Assembly: GCA_018061225.1 (NCBI GenBank)
Contig: JAGOUK010000006.1
Location: forward strand, 1 to 16,429
Reading direction: 5' to 3'
DNA: 16,429 nt
Source: Candidatus Omnitrophota bacterium
GTDB lineage: Bacteria > Omnitrophota > Gorgyraeia > 2-02-FULL-51-18 > JAGOUK01
Shown: positions 1 through 8,236 of the stretch, in pieces
Layout: each line of letters opens with the position of its first letter
Position numbering within the stretch: position 1 is the stretch's first letter
Program-made: the position numbers and the translations under genes
Notes under the pieces: model-generated
What the model saw: the letters and a program-made list of their open reading frames with translations, nothing else
The model's database searches: none
What the model was told of the DNA's origin: nothing

Positions 1-32
1 GGGATGCTTCCCGGCCGTTGACCAGCAGGTCT

Positions 33-353
33 TTAATGATCGATCGGAATGATCCGCTCAACCCTTAGAATTTCGAAGAGTTTGCGGATGTTCTCGCGTG
101 GATTGGCCAGTCGGAAGCTTTGACCCACCTCTTTGCAGACTTTGGCCGTCTTGAATAAGAACTCCATAGCGGCTGAGTCGATGTAGGTCACATTGGCCAG
201 GTCGCAGACCACTCCAGTGGCCTTGCTGGAGCGGATTTCGGTCAAGATATCTTGTTCGAATTCCTGTGATTCAACGCCCCTAAACTCTCCATCAAAGCGG
301 ATGACTAACGTGTGATCTTCCGGTCGGTAGCTGTGTTCAACGGATAGCGACAT
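33..353 (-). CDS. STAS-domain protein, anti-sigma-factor-antagonist-like
   Basis: This 106-residue cytoplasmic protein is a single STAS domain of the SpoIIAA/RsbV type. The diagnostic segment is DLANVTYIDSAAM at residues 51-63, where D59-S60 sits at the place of the serine that partner kinases phosphorylate in SpoIIAA. In that family the unphosphorylated form binds an anti-sigma factor or a switch kinase. Here the usual Ser-Ser-Gly-Leu after the aspartate is Ser-Ala-Ala-Met, so the phosphosite is kept but the loop is diverged. The start is ATG with a strong Shine-Dalgarno (AAAGGAGG, 7 nt away). The gene starts 3 nt after the upstream stop, so it is probably translationally coupled and last in the folE cluster. 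No kinase, phosphatase or anti-sigma partner is in the window, so the regulon it serves is unknown. It could instead act in a chemosensory or lipid-transport context, where single STAS proteins also occur. Confidence 0.85.
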   Translation of the reverse strand: MSLSVEHSYRPEDHTLVIRFDGEFRGVESQEFEQDILTEIRSSKATGVVCDLANVTYIDSAAMEFLFKTAKVCKEVGQSFRLANPRENIRKLFEILRVERIIPIDH

Positions 354-356
354 GGG

Positions 357-875
357 TCAGCCTCCTTTATGTTGAGCGGCTGAATTCTTCAGTGTTTCTA
401 AGTATTTTTTGAGTTTGACCGTGTGAATGGGGTCCTGCGGATTGGTGTAGACGTGGCCGTTGATGATAGGTTTGAAGCCATAATTGTCGCTAAAGCAGGT
501 ATAAAGCCCTGTGTTTTGGTCGGCGGGACCGAGGAATATCACGGCCTGACGAACGCCGGTCAGATCGGGCTGATCAGCGGCTACGCGCACACGGCCCGCC
601 AGGGTCTTTAACTGAATACGCTGACCGGCTTTGAGCGGGCCTTTGAACGACTGAGTCACGCGAATGTCCGAGATGGTTTCGGAGATTTTAATGTTCTGTT
701 TTTCGACATTGGCAATAACGACGGCATAGGCATTGGCGGAAAGATCAACGATGTCGTTCTGGTATTGCGCTGGCTCGGAAGCCAACGCTAAAGACGAACA
801 AATAGGGATTGAAACACTTAGCAGCAGCGCTGCCGCTATTTTCTGGCTAAATGGTTTAGGTGTGATTGACCGCAT
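357..875 (-). CDS. Secreted protein of unknown function
   Basis: This 172-residue protein has no family I can name. It begins with a Sec-type signal: basic residues up to K12, a hydrophobic stretch of about residues 13-31 and a likely cleavage after ALA near residue 32. The cysteine in the hydrophobic part does not sit in a good lipobox. The mature part looks beta-rich: alternating hydrophobic runs (AYAVVIANVE, IRVTQSFKG, RIQLKTLAG, QAVIFLGP) followed by a glycine/tyrosine-rich turn. This layout resembles small secreted beta-barrel domains with a 'V..SFKG....G..I.L' pattern, seen in many unannotated exported proteins. It overlaps the end of the cyclodeaminase gene by 20 bp and precedes the STAS gene by 3 nt, so it is cotranscribed. 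The ribosome site is weak. The functional link to its neighbours is not evident. Confidence 0.75.
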   Translation of the reverse strand: MRSITPKPFSQKIAAALLLSVSIPICSSLALASEPAQYQNDIVDLSANAYAVVIANVEKQNIKISETISDIRVTQSFKGPLKAGQRIQLKTLAGRVRVAADQPDLTGVRQAVIFLGPADQNTGLYTCFSDNYGFKPIINGHVYTNPQDPIHTVKLKKYLETLKNSAAQHKGG

Positions 876-1800
876 AATCTGCCATTATCATATCCTGAAC
901 TGCTAGACCTGTGGAGTCAAATATGGTGATTTCCCCTGTTTTGCGCTTACGGGGGGTTCTTCGGACCAGAATGCCTCCCAGGTCGCCCGCGACATCCTTG
1001 CGGTCTATGAGACCCTTGCTATGAGCGACATTGATTTCGCCGGAATGACTGGCTTGAATCCAATCATCCACGATCAGAGTCGAGCGTTTGAGAAGCTCCA
1101 TTTGAAGCTCTTGTTTGCCGGGCGCATCCGCTCCAATGGCATTGATGTGGGTGCCGGGCCGTACCCATGATGCCTGTATGAGGGGTTTTCTGGACGGAGT
1201 GCAGGTGCAGATCACATCAGATACGGCAACCGCGGCCTTGAGTTCGTCTGCGGGTCTGGCAATGCGGCGTAAGGCCTCCGGAAGGCCTTTGATGAGTCTT
1301 TGGCTTTGCATCAGATCGGGCGACCAAACCAGTATCGTGGTCCAGCGACGCCACGCGGCATGGCACAAAATTTGATAGACCGACTGAACTCCCGCTCCGA
1401 CCAAAAGCAAATTTCCGGCGTCAGGCCTAGCAAGGAGCCGCGTGGCCAGCGCGCCGGCCCCTCCGGTTCTGAGTGCCGTTAGGACATTGGCATCCATGAC
1501 TGCTCGAAGTCGTCCCGTTGACGCGTCGCTCAAGAGAAGCGTGCCGTTGACCGCGGGCAAGCCCTTTTGGATGTTCGAAGGGTAAACGCTAATCCATTTG
1601 ACCCCAACGACCCCGGCACCCGCCGAAGACCTGATGTATGCCGGCATGGCTCTAAAGTCCCCTCCTGGCAGCGTTAAATAGACCTTAGGGGGCATTTGGG
1701 AGCGCTTTTCGCCCCAGGCTCGGAAGGCCTTCTCGGCCAAGGCGAGAGCCGTCTTCGGCTGGATGATGCGGCCAATGGTCTTATCGTTTAGATAGATCAA
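856..1800 (-). CDS. Ornithine cyclodeaminase / mu-crystallin family NAD(P)-dependent enzyme
   Basis: The 314-residue protein has the full layout of the ornithine cyclodeaminase, alanine dehydrogenase and ketimine reductase family. It shows GGDFRAMPAY (R50), GVKWISVYP with the substrate lysine K68, the RTGGAGALAT segment (R111) that follows the dimerisation part, a Rossmann start LLLVGAGVQ (131-139), and INAIGADAPGKQEL with the catalytic aspartate D225. DVAGDLGGIL and ITIFDSTGLAVQD near the end are also typical. The start codon is TTG at 1798-1800, preceded by GGGGGAA about 7 nt away. It overlaps the nadE stop by 4 bp, which implies translational coupling. The next internal methionine (residue 36) would delete conserved sequence. 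Substrate cannot be read from sequence: ornithine, alanine, lysine-derived ketimines or siderophore precursors are all used by relatives. Linkage to NAD synthesis is suggestive only of cofactor use. Confidence 0.9.
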   Translation of the reverse strand: MIYLNDKTIGRIIQPKTALALAEKAFRAWGEKRSQMPPKVYLTLPGGDFRAMPAYIRSSAGAGVVGVKWISVYPSNIQKGLPAVNGTLLLSDASTGRLRAVMDANVLTALRTGGAGALATRLLARPDAGNLLLVGAGVQSVYQILCHAAWRRWTTILVWSPDLMQSQRLIKGLPEALRRIARPADELKAAVAVSDVICTCTPSRKPLIQASWVRPGTHINAIGADAPGKQELQMELLKRSTLIVDDWIQASHSGEINVAHSKGLIDRKDVAGDLGGILVRRTPRKRKTGEITIFDSTGLAVQDMIMADYAVNHT

Positions 1801-3551
1801 TACTGTTCCCCCGCCCTTTGAGTGATGGGCATTCTGCGATCGCGGCCAAAGGCCTTCTGACTGATCTTGGGTCCAATGGGCGCTTGGCGGCGCTTGTACT
1901 CATTTAATAGCACTCTGCGCGCGGTATCCAGCACATGCGTCGACTTGTGGCCGCTTCGAATCAATGGCTGAGCGGGAATGTCCCGCTCAACATATTGCTC
2001 AAGAATATCATCCAGGATTGGATAGGGCGGCAATGTATCTTGATCCTTTTGACCGGGTTTGAGCTCAGCTGTGGGCGCGCGGCGGATGACGCTTACGGGT
2101 ATCCAGGGCCGGCTTTCCAGTCGGTTGATGCATTTGGCGAGGCGGTAGACCCAGCCTTTGGTCAGGTCTTTGATCGGGGCGAATCCGCCCGCCATGTCTC
2201 CATAAAGGGTGCAGTAACCCGTCGCCAACTCGCTCTTGTTGCCGGTGGCGAGGAGCAAAAATCCCATGCGGTTAGAGAGCGCCATCATGACGGTGCCGCG
2301 GACGCGGGCTTGGAGATTTTCTTCCATTGCTCCGCCGGAGCCGTCGCGTGTCGAAGGCTGAAGAACGGTAAGGAATGAGCTCATGATTGATCGTATGGGG
2401 ATATTAAAAAATTGAATGCCCATGGTCTTGGACTGGGCAACGGCATCTGCCAAGGTGGCTTTGCTCGTGATGTTGGATGGCAGCGTCACGCCAATTACTT
2501 TTTGAGGCCCCAAAGCCCGCACCGCGATGGCGGCGACCAAGGCGGAGTCGATCCCTCCGGACATCGCAACTCCAACAGAGGCAAACCGGTTCTTTTGAAC
2601 ATAATCTCTGAGAGATAATTCGATGCCGGCAAGTACTTCTTCGTCGGATCCGGCGGCGGGCCATTGCGTCGGAGGGGGCGTATTTTTTGCCGTTCTGCTA
2701 TTCGAGATCTTTGTTAATTGGAGAGTTTTGTGAATCGTGGAAGCCGAAGTGTGACGGCGTGTGCCATTGCCCCTGAGCGGGATGTCCACGCACAGCATAT
2801 CTTCAGCGAATGCAGCCGCGCGGCCAATGAGCTTGCCGTCCGGCGCCATCACGAAGCTGCGTCCGTCAAAAACGAGCTCGTCCTGACCGCCAATTAGATT
2901 GACGTAAACAATATGCGCCCCGGTGATGCGGGCCGCCGCCTTCATGGCCTCTAAGCGCTCAGCCATTTTTCCTCTGGCAAAGGGTGATGCGGATAGATTG
3001 ATGAGAATATCAGGGCGGGACTTGGCGAGTGCTTTGAAAAAAATTCCGCCGCCGTCCGGCCATAAATCTTCGCAAATGCTGACAGCAACCCGCGCCTGAG
3101 ACCCGCTCTTGCCGCGAAGATCCAGCGCGAGCGGATGGGAGCCCGGAGTGAAATAACGCTGCTCATCGAAGACCCCGTAATTGGGGAGCGCCATTTTCCG
3201 GTAATTTGCGGCCAAGTGCTTTTGGTGAAGGACTGCGGCGGCATTGTAGGTTTTGCCGCGTAGGACAGCGGGATGATCGGCCGCTTCAGGGTAGCCGCAG
3301 ACGAGCGCGGTGGAACGGGTTTGCGAAGCCAGGCGGCGAAGCTGGTCCTTGGCGGACCGTATAAATTGAGGTCTGAGCAGAAGATCTTCCGGAGGGTACC
3401 CCGTGAGCGAAAGCTCCGGCGTGACCGCCAGATCCGCTCCGGCGCCTTCGGCCAGACGCAACATCTTGAGAATAGCCGCAGAGTTGGCGGTCAAGTCCCC
3501 CACGGTGGAGTTCAACTGGAGTATCGCGAGACGAAGGGATCGCGGTGCCAT
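1797..3551 (-). CDS. nadE: Glutamine-dependent NAD+ synthetase
   Basis: This 584-residue two-domain enzyme converts nicotinate adenine dinucleotide to NAD+ using ATP and ammonia released from glutamine. Residues about 1-265 form the nitrilase-type glutaminase with the catalytic triad E46 (TPELSLTGYPPEDLL), K119 (YRKMALPNYGVFDEQRYF) and C160 (SICEDLWPDGG). Residues about 300-584 form the synthetase, with the pyrophosphatase loop SGGIDSALVAAIAV (331-344), ENLQARVRG (411-419) and TGNKSELATGYCTLYGDMAGG (437-457, in part). Length matches the glutaminase-fused bacterial type, so no separate amidotransferase is needed. The ATG at 3551 gives a typical family N-terminus (LRLAILQLNSTVGD) but no purine-rich ribosome site lies just upstream. 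The nearest GGGAGG is about 30 nt away inside folE. It starts 21 nt after the folE stop, and its own stop overlaps the cyclodeaminase start. Confidence 0.97.
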   Translation of the reverse strand: MAPRSLRLAILQLNSTVGDLTANSAAILKMLRLAEGAGADLAVTPELSLTGYPPEDLLLRPQFIRSAKDQLRRLASQTRSTALVCGYPEAADHPAVLRGKTYNAAAVLHQKHLAANYRKMALPNYGVFDEQRYFTPGSHPLALDLRGKSGSQARVAVSICEDLWPDGGGIFFKALAKSRPDILINLSASPFARGKMAERLEAMKAAARITGAHIVYVNLIGGQDELVFDGRSFVMAPDGKLIGRAAAFAEDMLCVDIPLRGNGTRRHTSASTIHKTLQLTKISNSRTAKNTPPPTQWPAAGSDEEVLAGIELSLRDYVQKNRFASVGVAMSGGIDSALVAAIAVRALGPQKVIGVTLPSNITSKATLADAVAQSKTMGIQFFNIPIRSIMSSFLTVLQPSTRDGSGGAMEENLQARVRGTVMMALSNRMGFLLLATGNKSELATGYCTLYGDMAGGFAPIKDLTKGWVYRLAKCINRLESRPWIPVSVIRRAPTAELKPGQKDQDTLPPYPILDDILEQYVERDIPAQPLIRSGHKSTHVLDTARRVLLNEYKRRQAPIGPKISQKAFGRDRRMPITQRAGEQY

Positions 3552-3572
3552 GGTAAGTGAGGAGATCTGGCG

Positions 3573-4175
3573 TTAGCGCCGTCCTCCCGACCCGATCAGA
3601 TTCATAAATTCCATTCTCGTGCCGCGGTCGGAGCGAAACGTGCCTAAGAGAGAGCTGGTAGTGCAGGTGGCGCGCTGTTTCTCGACGCCGCGCATGGCCA
3701 TGCAGAGATGCGTGGCTTCCATGACGACGCCGACACCGTGCGGATTAAGGGCGTTCATGAGGCATTCCGCGATCTGCGTCGTGAGACGCTCCTGAACCTG
3801 CAGCCGACGCATAAAAATATTCACGATTCTGGGGATTTTGCTTAAGCCAATGATGCGCCCCTGAGGGATATAAGCCACATGACATTTGCCGTAAAACGGC
3901 AGTAGATGATGTTCGCACAGGCTGAAGACATCGATGTCTTTGACCACGACCATCTCGTCATAAGTTTCGTGAAAAATGGCTTTATTCAGGACCTGTTCAA
4001 CAGACTGGCCGTAGCCGCTGGTTAAAAATTGAAGAGAAGCCTCGACGCGTTTGGGTGTTTTGAGCAGCCCTTCTCTGGATGGATTCTCGCCGAGGTCGGC
4101 CAAAATGGCGCGGGTGTGGGCGGCGATGCGGGAGTCAGGCTTATTGCGTGATTTGGAGACAGGCTTCGATTTCAC
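3573..4175 (-). CDS. folE: GTP cyclohydrolase I
   Basis: This enzyme makes 7,8-dihydroneopterin triphosphate from GTP, the entry step to tetrahydrofolate and other pterins. The zinc ligands are visible as C87 and H90 in SLCEHHLLPFYGK and C158 in ATHLCMAMRGVEK (numbering from the chosen start). GRIIGLSKIPRIV and QERLTTQIA are the usual family segments. The frame stays open up to a GTG at 4226, but that would begin inside a terminator hairpin and add 17 atypical residues. I chose GTG at 4173-4175 because AAGGAG lies exactly 7 nt upstream (4183-4188), giving 200 residues. The N-terminus is then a short basic leader (KSKPVSKSRNK) before the helical domain. It heads the folE-nadE-cyclodeaminase cluster, yet has no visible promoter between itself and the terminator at 4197-4233. 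Confidence 0.96.
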   Translation of the reverse strand: MKSKPVSKSRNKPDSRIAAHTRAILADLGENPSREGLLKTPKRVEASLQFLTSGYGQSVEQVLNKAIFHETYDEMVVVKDIDVFSLCEHHLLPFYGKCHVAYIPQGRIIGLSKIPRIVNIFMRRLQVQERLTTQIAECLMNALNPHGVGVVMEATHLCMAMRGVEKQRATCTTSSLLGTFRSDRGTRMEFMNLIGSGGRR

Positions 4176-4196
4176 TGGGACGCTCCTTGTGGGATT

Positions 4197-4233
4197 AAAA
4201 AAAATAGCCGGGTGGGACGCGCCCACCCGGCTA
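4197..4233 (-). terminator. Strong intrinsic terminator upstream of folE
   Basis: Read on the minus strand, a perfect 12-bp GC-rich stem (plus-strand arms 4205-4216 and 4222-4233) closes a 5-nt loop (4217-4221) and is followed by eight uridines (4197-4204). This is a textbook rho-independent terminator. It sits 20 bp after the stop of the TIGR04073-like gene and 21 bp before the folE start codon. It works only in the minus direction because no T-run follows the hairpin on the plus strand. See the finding on attenuation. Confidence 0.95.
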
Positions 4234-4253
4234 CCAAAGACTCTCGAGTGAAA

Positions 4254-4601
4254 TTACTTGAGGGTCGGCTCTGCGGGAGTGATCAATGACTGCTTCTTGG
4301 GAATCCAGAAGGTCAACAGATCAATCGCGCCGGCGCCAAAGCGGTGGATGCCCTTGCGAACACCGATGACGCTGCCGGCGGCGACGCCGACGGACTGATC
4401 AACCGGGTTGTTGGCTTCCATCTTTCCGGCTTCCTTGCCGGCGTTGTCGACCACTTCGGTCCAGGCCCAATTGGTGTTGTGCGCGCCACGCTTCACGGTT
4501 TCCACTCGCTCGTCACCAGTGTTCTGCTCAACGGCAAACACAGGAGCGGCGATGGCGACGGCATAGCCGGCGACCAAGGCTGCGGCAAAAAACTTCTTCA
4601 T
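4254..4601 (-). CDS. Small exported protein, TIGR04073-like (exosortase-associated)
   Basis: The 115-residue product has a clean Sec signal peptide: MKKFF, a hydrophobic run and a likely cut after VFA at residue 23. The mature part has a pattern I recognise from the TIGR04073 family. KRGAHNTNWAWTEVVDNAGKE is followed by a glycine-rich stretch (SVGVAAGSVIGVRKGIHRFGAGAIDLLTFWIP) and a proline-containing tail ending TPAEPTLK. That family is known mainly by co-occurrence with exosortase/PEP-CTERM systems and has no established biochemical role. The glycine-rich part could form a membrane-inserting or outer-membrane-associated hairpin, which is an inference. The start is ATG with AAGGGGG about 9 nt upstream. 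Its own strong terminator follows at 4197-4233. No exosortase or PEP-CTERM protein is in the window. The family call rests on pattern memory, not on a profile search. Confidence 0.8.
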   Translation of the reverse strand: MKKFFAAALVAGYAVAIAAPVFAVEQNTGDERVETVKRGAHNTNWAWTEVVDNAGKEAGKMEANNPVDQSVGVAAGSVIGVRKGIHRFGAGAIDLLTFWIPKKQSLITPAEPTLK

Positions 4602-4634
4602 CTACGTTGTCCCCCTTTTAAGTTACAGTTTAAA

Positions 4635-4650
4635 GAGTTGTGCTCAACTC
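4635..4650. repeat. Short perfect inverted repeat in the yajQ / TIGR04073-like gap
   Basis: GAGTTG and CAACTC flank a 4-nt spacer between the yajQ stop (4720) and the TIGR04073-like start (4601). On the minus strand it is followed by only three T residues, so it would be a weak terminator for the TCA operon at best. It could alternatively be an operator for the downstream gene. The 118-nt gap as a whole is AT-rich and shows no promoter I would defend. Confidence 0.35.
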
Positions 4651-4719
4651 AGGTAATACACTAACACGAGATCCATGAATATTCAAGCAAATAGCAACAA
4701 TACTTATCAGACGTACTGT

Positions 4720-5217
4720 TTATCGGTAATTTATGAACTGCAGATCAATACCGAAGTCCTGAGATTTTACCATTTGAATCACCGTTTGCAAGTCATCAAT
4801 TTTGGCGGCCTGAACCCGTATCTGTTCTTCCTGAATGGTGGCTTGGGCCTTAAGCTTGGCAGCCTTAATGAACTTAACGATCTCTTTAGCTTTATCCGAA
4901 GCGATTCCCTGCTTGATGGTGAGAACCTGACGAACCGTGCCGCCGGTTGCGCTTTCCATCTCCCCTTCATCTAAGCATTTGAGCGAAACCTGCCGCTTGG
5001 CGAATTTGGTTTCCAAAATATCCCGTAACGAACGGAGGCGAAGTTCATTCTCGGTCTTAAGTGTGATCTTTTTTTCTTGAAGGTCCCACTCGATACTGGA
5101 GTTGGAGCCCTTGAAGTCGAAGCGGGTTGCCACCTCTTTGCGGGCCTGCTCAACCGCGTTGGTGACCTCCTGGAGATCCACCTGTGAGACGATATCGAAC
5201 GAGTGATCTTTGCTCAT
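4720..5217 (-). CDS. yajQ: YajQ family nucleotide-binding protein
   Basis: This 165-residue cytoplasmic protein matches YajQ over its whole length: SFDIVSQVDLQEVTNAVEQA at the N-terminus, TRFDFKGSNSSIEWD (32-46), KQGIASDKAKEIVKFIK in the middle and a C-terminal IRVQAAKIDDLQTVIQ before FGIDLQFINYR. The fold is two ferredoxin-like domains. YajQ homologues bind nucleotides, and the Xanthomonas homologue is a cyclic-di-GMP effector that acts with a LysR-type regulator; other members have been linked to phage and stress functions. Whether this one binds cyclic-di-GMP cannot be read from sequence. It starts 3 nt after the sucD stop, so it is the last gene of the TCA operon and is probably translationally coupled. 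The preceding GGGG in sucD is a weak ribosome site. Confidence 0.95.
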   Translation of the reverse strand: MSKDHSFDIVSQVDLQEVTNAVEQARKEVATRFDFKGSNSSIEWDLQEKKITLKTENELRLRSLRDILETKFAKRQVSLKCLDEGEMESATGGTVRQVLTIKQGIASDKAKEIVKFIKAAKLKAQATIQEEQIRVQAAKIDDLQTVIQMVKSQDFGIDLQFINYR

Positions 5218-5220
5218 AGA

Positions 5221-6096
<876 letters not shown>

Positions 6097-6123
6097 GTTG
6101 AGCCTTTCTTAATAAAAGCTATT

Positions 6124-7290
6124 TTACGAAGCCTTCGCGAGGCGGACTGCCGTTTGAGCGGCATCGGCAATGCTGGTCTCGACGTGAAATTTGAGGCCTG
6201 AGTTTTTGAGAATTTCCCGTCCTTCTTCGACGCGGGTGCCCTCGAGCCGGACGACCAGTGGAATCTTTACGCCGATCTTGCGTGAGGCATCGACCAGCGC
6301 CTGGGCGATGATGTCACACTTCATGATGCCGCCAAAAATATTGACCATGATGGCCTTCACGTCAGGATCTTCGAGCATGATGCTGAAGCCTTCCGCGACC
6401 GCTTCCTGGGTGGCGCCGCCGCCGACGTCCAAGAAATTGGCCGGATTGCCGCCCGCGCCCTTGATCGCGTCCATCGTCGTCATGGCAAGACCCGCGCCGT
6501 TGACGAGGCAGCCGACATTGCCCTCCAGCGAAATGTAATTGAGGCCAAACTTCTTGGCCCGCTGTTCCTTGGGATCGTCCTCGTCCGGATCGCGCATGGT
6601 TTCGAGTTCGGCATGGCGGAACAAGGCGTTGTCGTCAAACGCGATCTTCGCATCCAGAGCGAGAAGCCCGCCTTCCGCCATTAGGACCAGCGGATTGATC
6701 TCAACCAGAGCGGCATCGAGCTCGACGAATAGTTTCGCGAGTTTCTCGGCGATGGCGCAAAACTGAGCGCGCAGCGGCTCAACTTCTGCCGTGAGCTTGA
6801 GGGCGGCGGCGAAGTGGGCGGCCTTGATCTGGGTTTCCGGATCAAATGCGACTTTGAGAACCTTTTCGGGAGATTTGGCGGCAACCTCTTCGATATCCAT
6901 TCCGCCCGCTTCCGAAAAAATGAGGACCGGCAGTCCCTCGGAGCGGCCAATGGTGATGGCCATGTAGAATTCCTTCGTAAACGCGCGGCGCTCTTCGACG
7001 AGCACAGCCTTCACGATTTCGCCCTTTCCCCCGCCCTGGTAAGTCTTGAGCGTCGAGCCAATAAACCCCTGGGTCAGCGTCTCAGCTTCCGCGACGGTGG
7101 AGGCTTTTTTGATACCGCCGGCTTTGCCGCGTCCGCCAGCGAGGATTTGCGTCTTGACCATGGCGCCGTTCGTGCCGTGCTGCTTAAATTGCGCGGCGGC
7201 CTCCTGGGCCGTGCGGGCTACTCCGCCTTGCGGCACGGGAATATCAAATTTGCGGAACAGCGCTTTGGCCTGGTATTCGTGGATTTTCAT
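6124..7290 (-). CDS. sucC: Succinyl-CoA synthetase beta subunit
   Basis: The 388-residue beta subunit has the same length as the E. coli protein. The ATP-grasp part begins MKIHEYQAKALF and carries the glycine loop QILAGGRGKAGGIKKA (48-63). Metal-binding residues are in ALVEINPLV (E197, N199) and ALDAKIAFDD (D213). The C-terminal CoA-ligase part shows GNVGCLVNGAGLAM (257-270) and ANFLDVGGGA. It pairs with SucD. The start is ATG with AGGAG only 4 nt upstream, slightly short spacing. It begins 10 nt after the mdh stop, so mdh-sucC-sucD form one transcript. Nucleotide preference (ATP or GTP) is not decided here. Confidence 0.98.
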   Translation of the reverse strand: MKIHEYQAKALFRKFDIPVPQGGVARTAQEAAAQFKQHGTNGAMVKTQILAGGRGKAGGIKKASTVAEAETLTQGFIGSTLKTYQGGGKGEIVKAVLVEERRAFTKEFYMAITIGRSEGLPVLIFSEAGGMDIEEVAAKSPEKVLKVAFDPETQIKAAHFAAALKLTAEVEPLRAQFCAIAEKLAKLFVELDAALVEINPLVLMAEGGLLALDAKIAFDDNALFRHAELETMRDPDEDDPKEQRAKKFGLNYISLEGNVGCLVNGAGLAMTTMDAIKGAGGNPANFLDVGGGATQEAVAEGFSIMLEDPDVKAIMVNIFGGIMKCDIIAQALVDASRKIGVKIPLVVRLEGTRVEEGREILKNSGLKFHVETSIADAAQTAVRLAKAS

Positions 7291-7300
7291 GGAGCTCCTA

Positions 7301-8236
7301 TTAAAACGTCATCGCGGCGACTTCGCGGACACCGGCGGAGACTTTGTCGACCGAGACTTTGAGCATTTGCTTTTCCTCGTCGGTGAGCGGGACCTGAACG
7401 ATTTCGCGAATGCCATTTTTACCAAGCTTGGCAACGACGCCGCAGTACATGTCGTTGACGCCGTACTCTCCGTTGCAGTGGGCGCAGACCGGAAGGATGT
7501 CAGGTTTGTCATTGAGCACCGCGTCCACCATCTGGGCGACAGAGCTGGCCGGGGCATAGAAGGCGCTGCCGGTCTTGAGAAGCTTCACGATTTCGGCTCC
7601 CCCGTTCTGCGTGCGGTCAATGATGGCCTTGCGGTCCGCCTCGGAGATCGAGGTTACGGGCTTGCCGTCACAAAGGATCTGGCTGGTGACCGGAACCATG
7701 AGGTCTCCGTGGCCGCCGAGCACCATTGAGCTCACGCGGTGAGGTTCCACACCGAGCGCGAGAGAGATGAAGTAACGCATCCGGGCGGAGTCCAGCACGC
7801 CGGCCATACCGAACACTCTGTTCTTGGGGAAGCCCAGCAGCTTGGCCGCAAGGTCGGTCATGATGTCCAGCGGATTGGTGACCGTGATGACGATCGAGTT
7901 GGGAGCGTATTTTTTGACGTTCTCGCAGACCGATTTGACGATCTTGGCATTGGCGCTTAGAAGATCTTCGCGGGACATGCCGGGTTTGCGGGGCATGCCG
8001 GCCGTGACAACGACCACGTCGGCACCGGAAATATCTTCGTACTTGGTGGTCCCCTTCACGGTGCAGCCATGACCTTCGATGGGCGCGGCCTCCATGAGGT
8101 CGAGCGCTTTGCCTTCCGCGAGGCCCTCGACGATGTCAAACAGGACGACGTTGGAGATGTTTTTTTCGATAAGACGCTGGGCAGTGGTGGCGCCGACTTG
8201 ACCGGCACCGATAACGGCGGTAATGGCTTTTTTCAT
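7301..8236 (-). CDS. mdh: Malate dehydrogenase, LDH-like type
   Basis: This 311-residue NAD-dependent enzyme interconverts malate and oxaloacetate. The N-terminal Rossmann motif is AVIGAGQVGATTA (7-19), and the acidic D34 in VVLFDIVEG favours NAD over NADP. The mobile loop TAGMPRKPGMSRED has R83 at the position that separates malate from lactate dehydrogenases (glutamine in the latter), plus R89. VTNPLDIMT, GVLDSARMR (D149, R152) and the catalytic histidine H176 in LGGHGD complete the site. The family is the tetrameric LDH-like branch common outside the Gammaproteobacteria. The gene starts with ATG and overlaps the yqeY stop by 4 bp (ATGA), so it is translationally coupled and driven from the promoter upstream of yqeY. 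Confidence 0.97.
   Translation of the reverse strand: MKKAITAVIGAGQVGATTAQRLIEKNISNVVLFDIVEGLAEGKALDLMEAAPIEGHGCTVKGTTKYEDISGADVVVVTAGMPRKPGMSREDLLSANAKIVKSVCENVKKYAPNSIVITVTNPLDIMTDLAAKLLGFPKNRVFGMAGVLDSARMRYFISLALGVEPHRVSSMVLGGHGDLMVPVTSQILCDGKPVTSISEADRKAIIDRTQNGGAEIVKLLKTGSAFYAPASSVAQMVDAVLNDKPDILPVCAHCNGEYGVNDMYCGVVAKLGKNGIREIVQVPLTDEEKQMLKVSVDKVSAGVREVAAMTF

Noticed and set aside
1..32. Terminator after the STAS gene
   Set aside because: Only a 4-bp stem (GACC/GGTC) is visible and no T-run follows before the window edge.
4176..4226. Longer folE with a GTG start at 4226
   Set aside because: It would begin inside the terminator hairpin and add 17 residues not typical of the family; the GTG at 4175 has an ideal AAGGAG site.
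4635..4650. Confident terminator of the TCA operon
   Set aside because: The stem is only 6 bp and is followed by three T residues, so it is listed only as a repeat.
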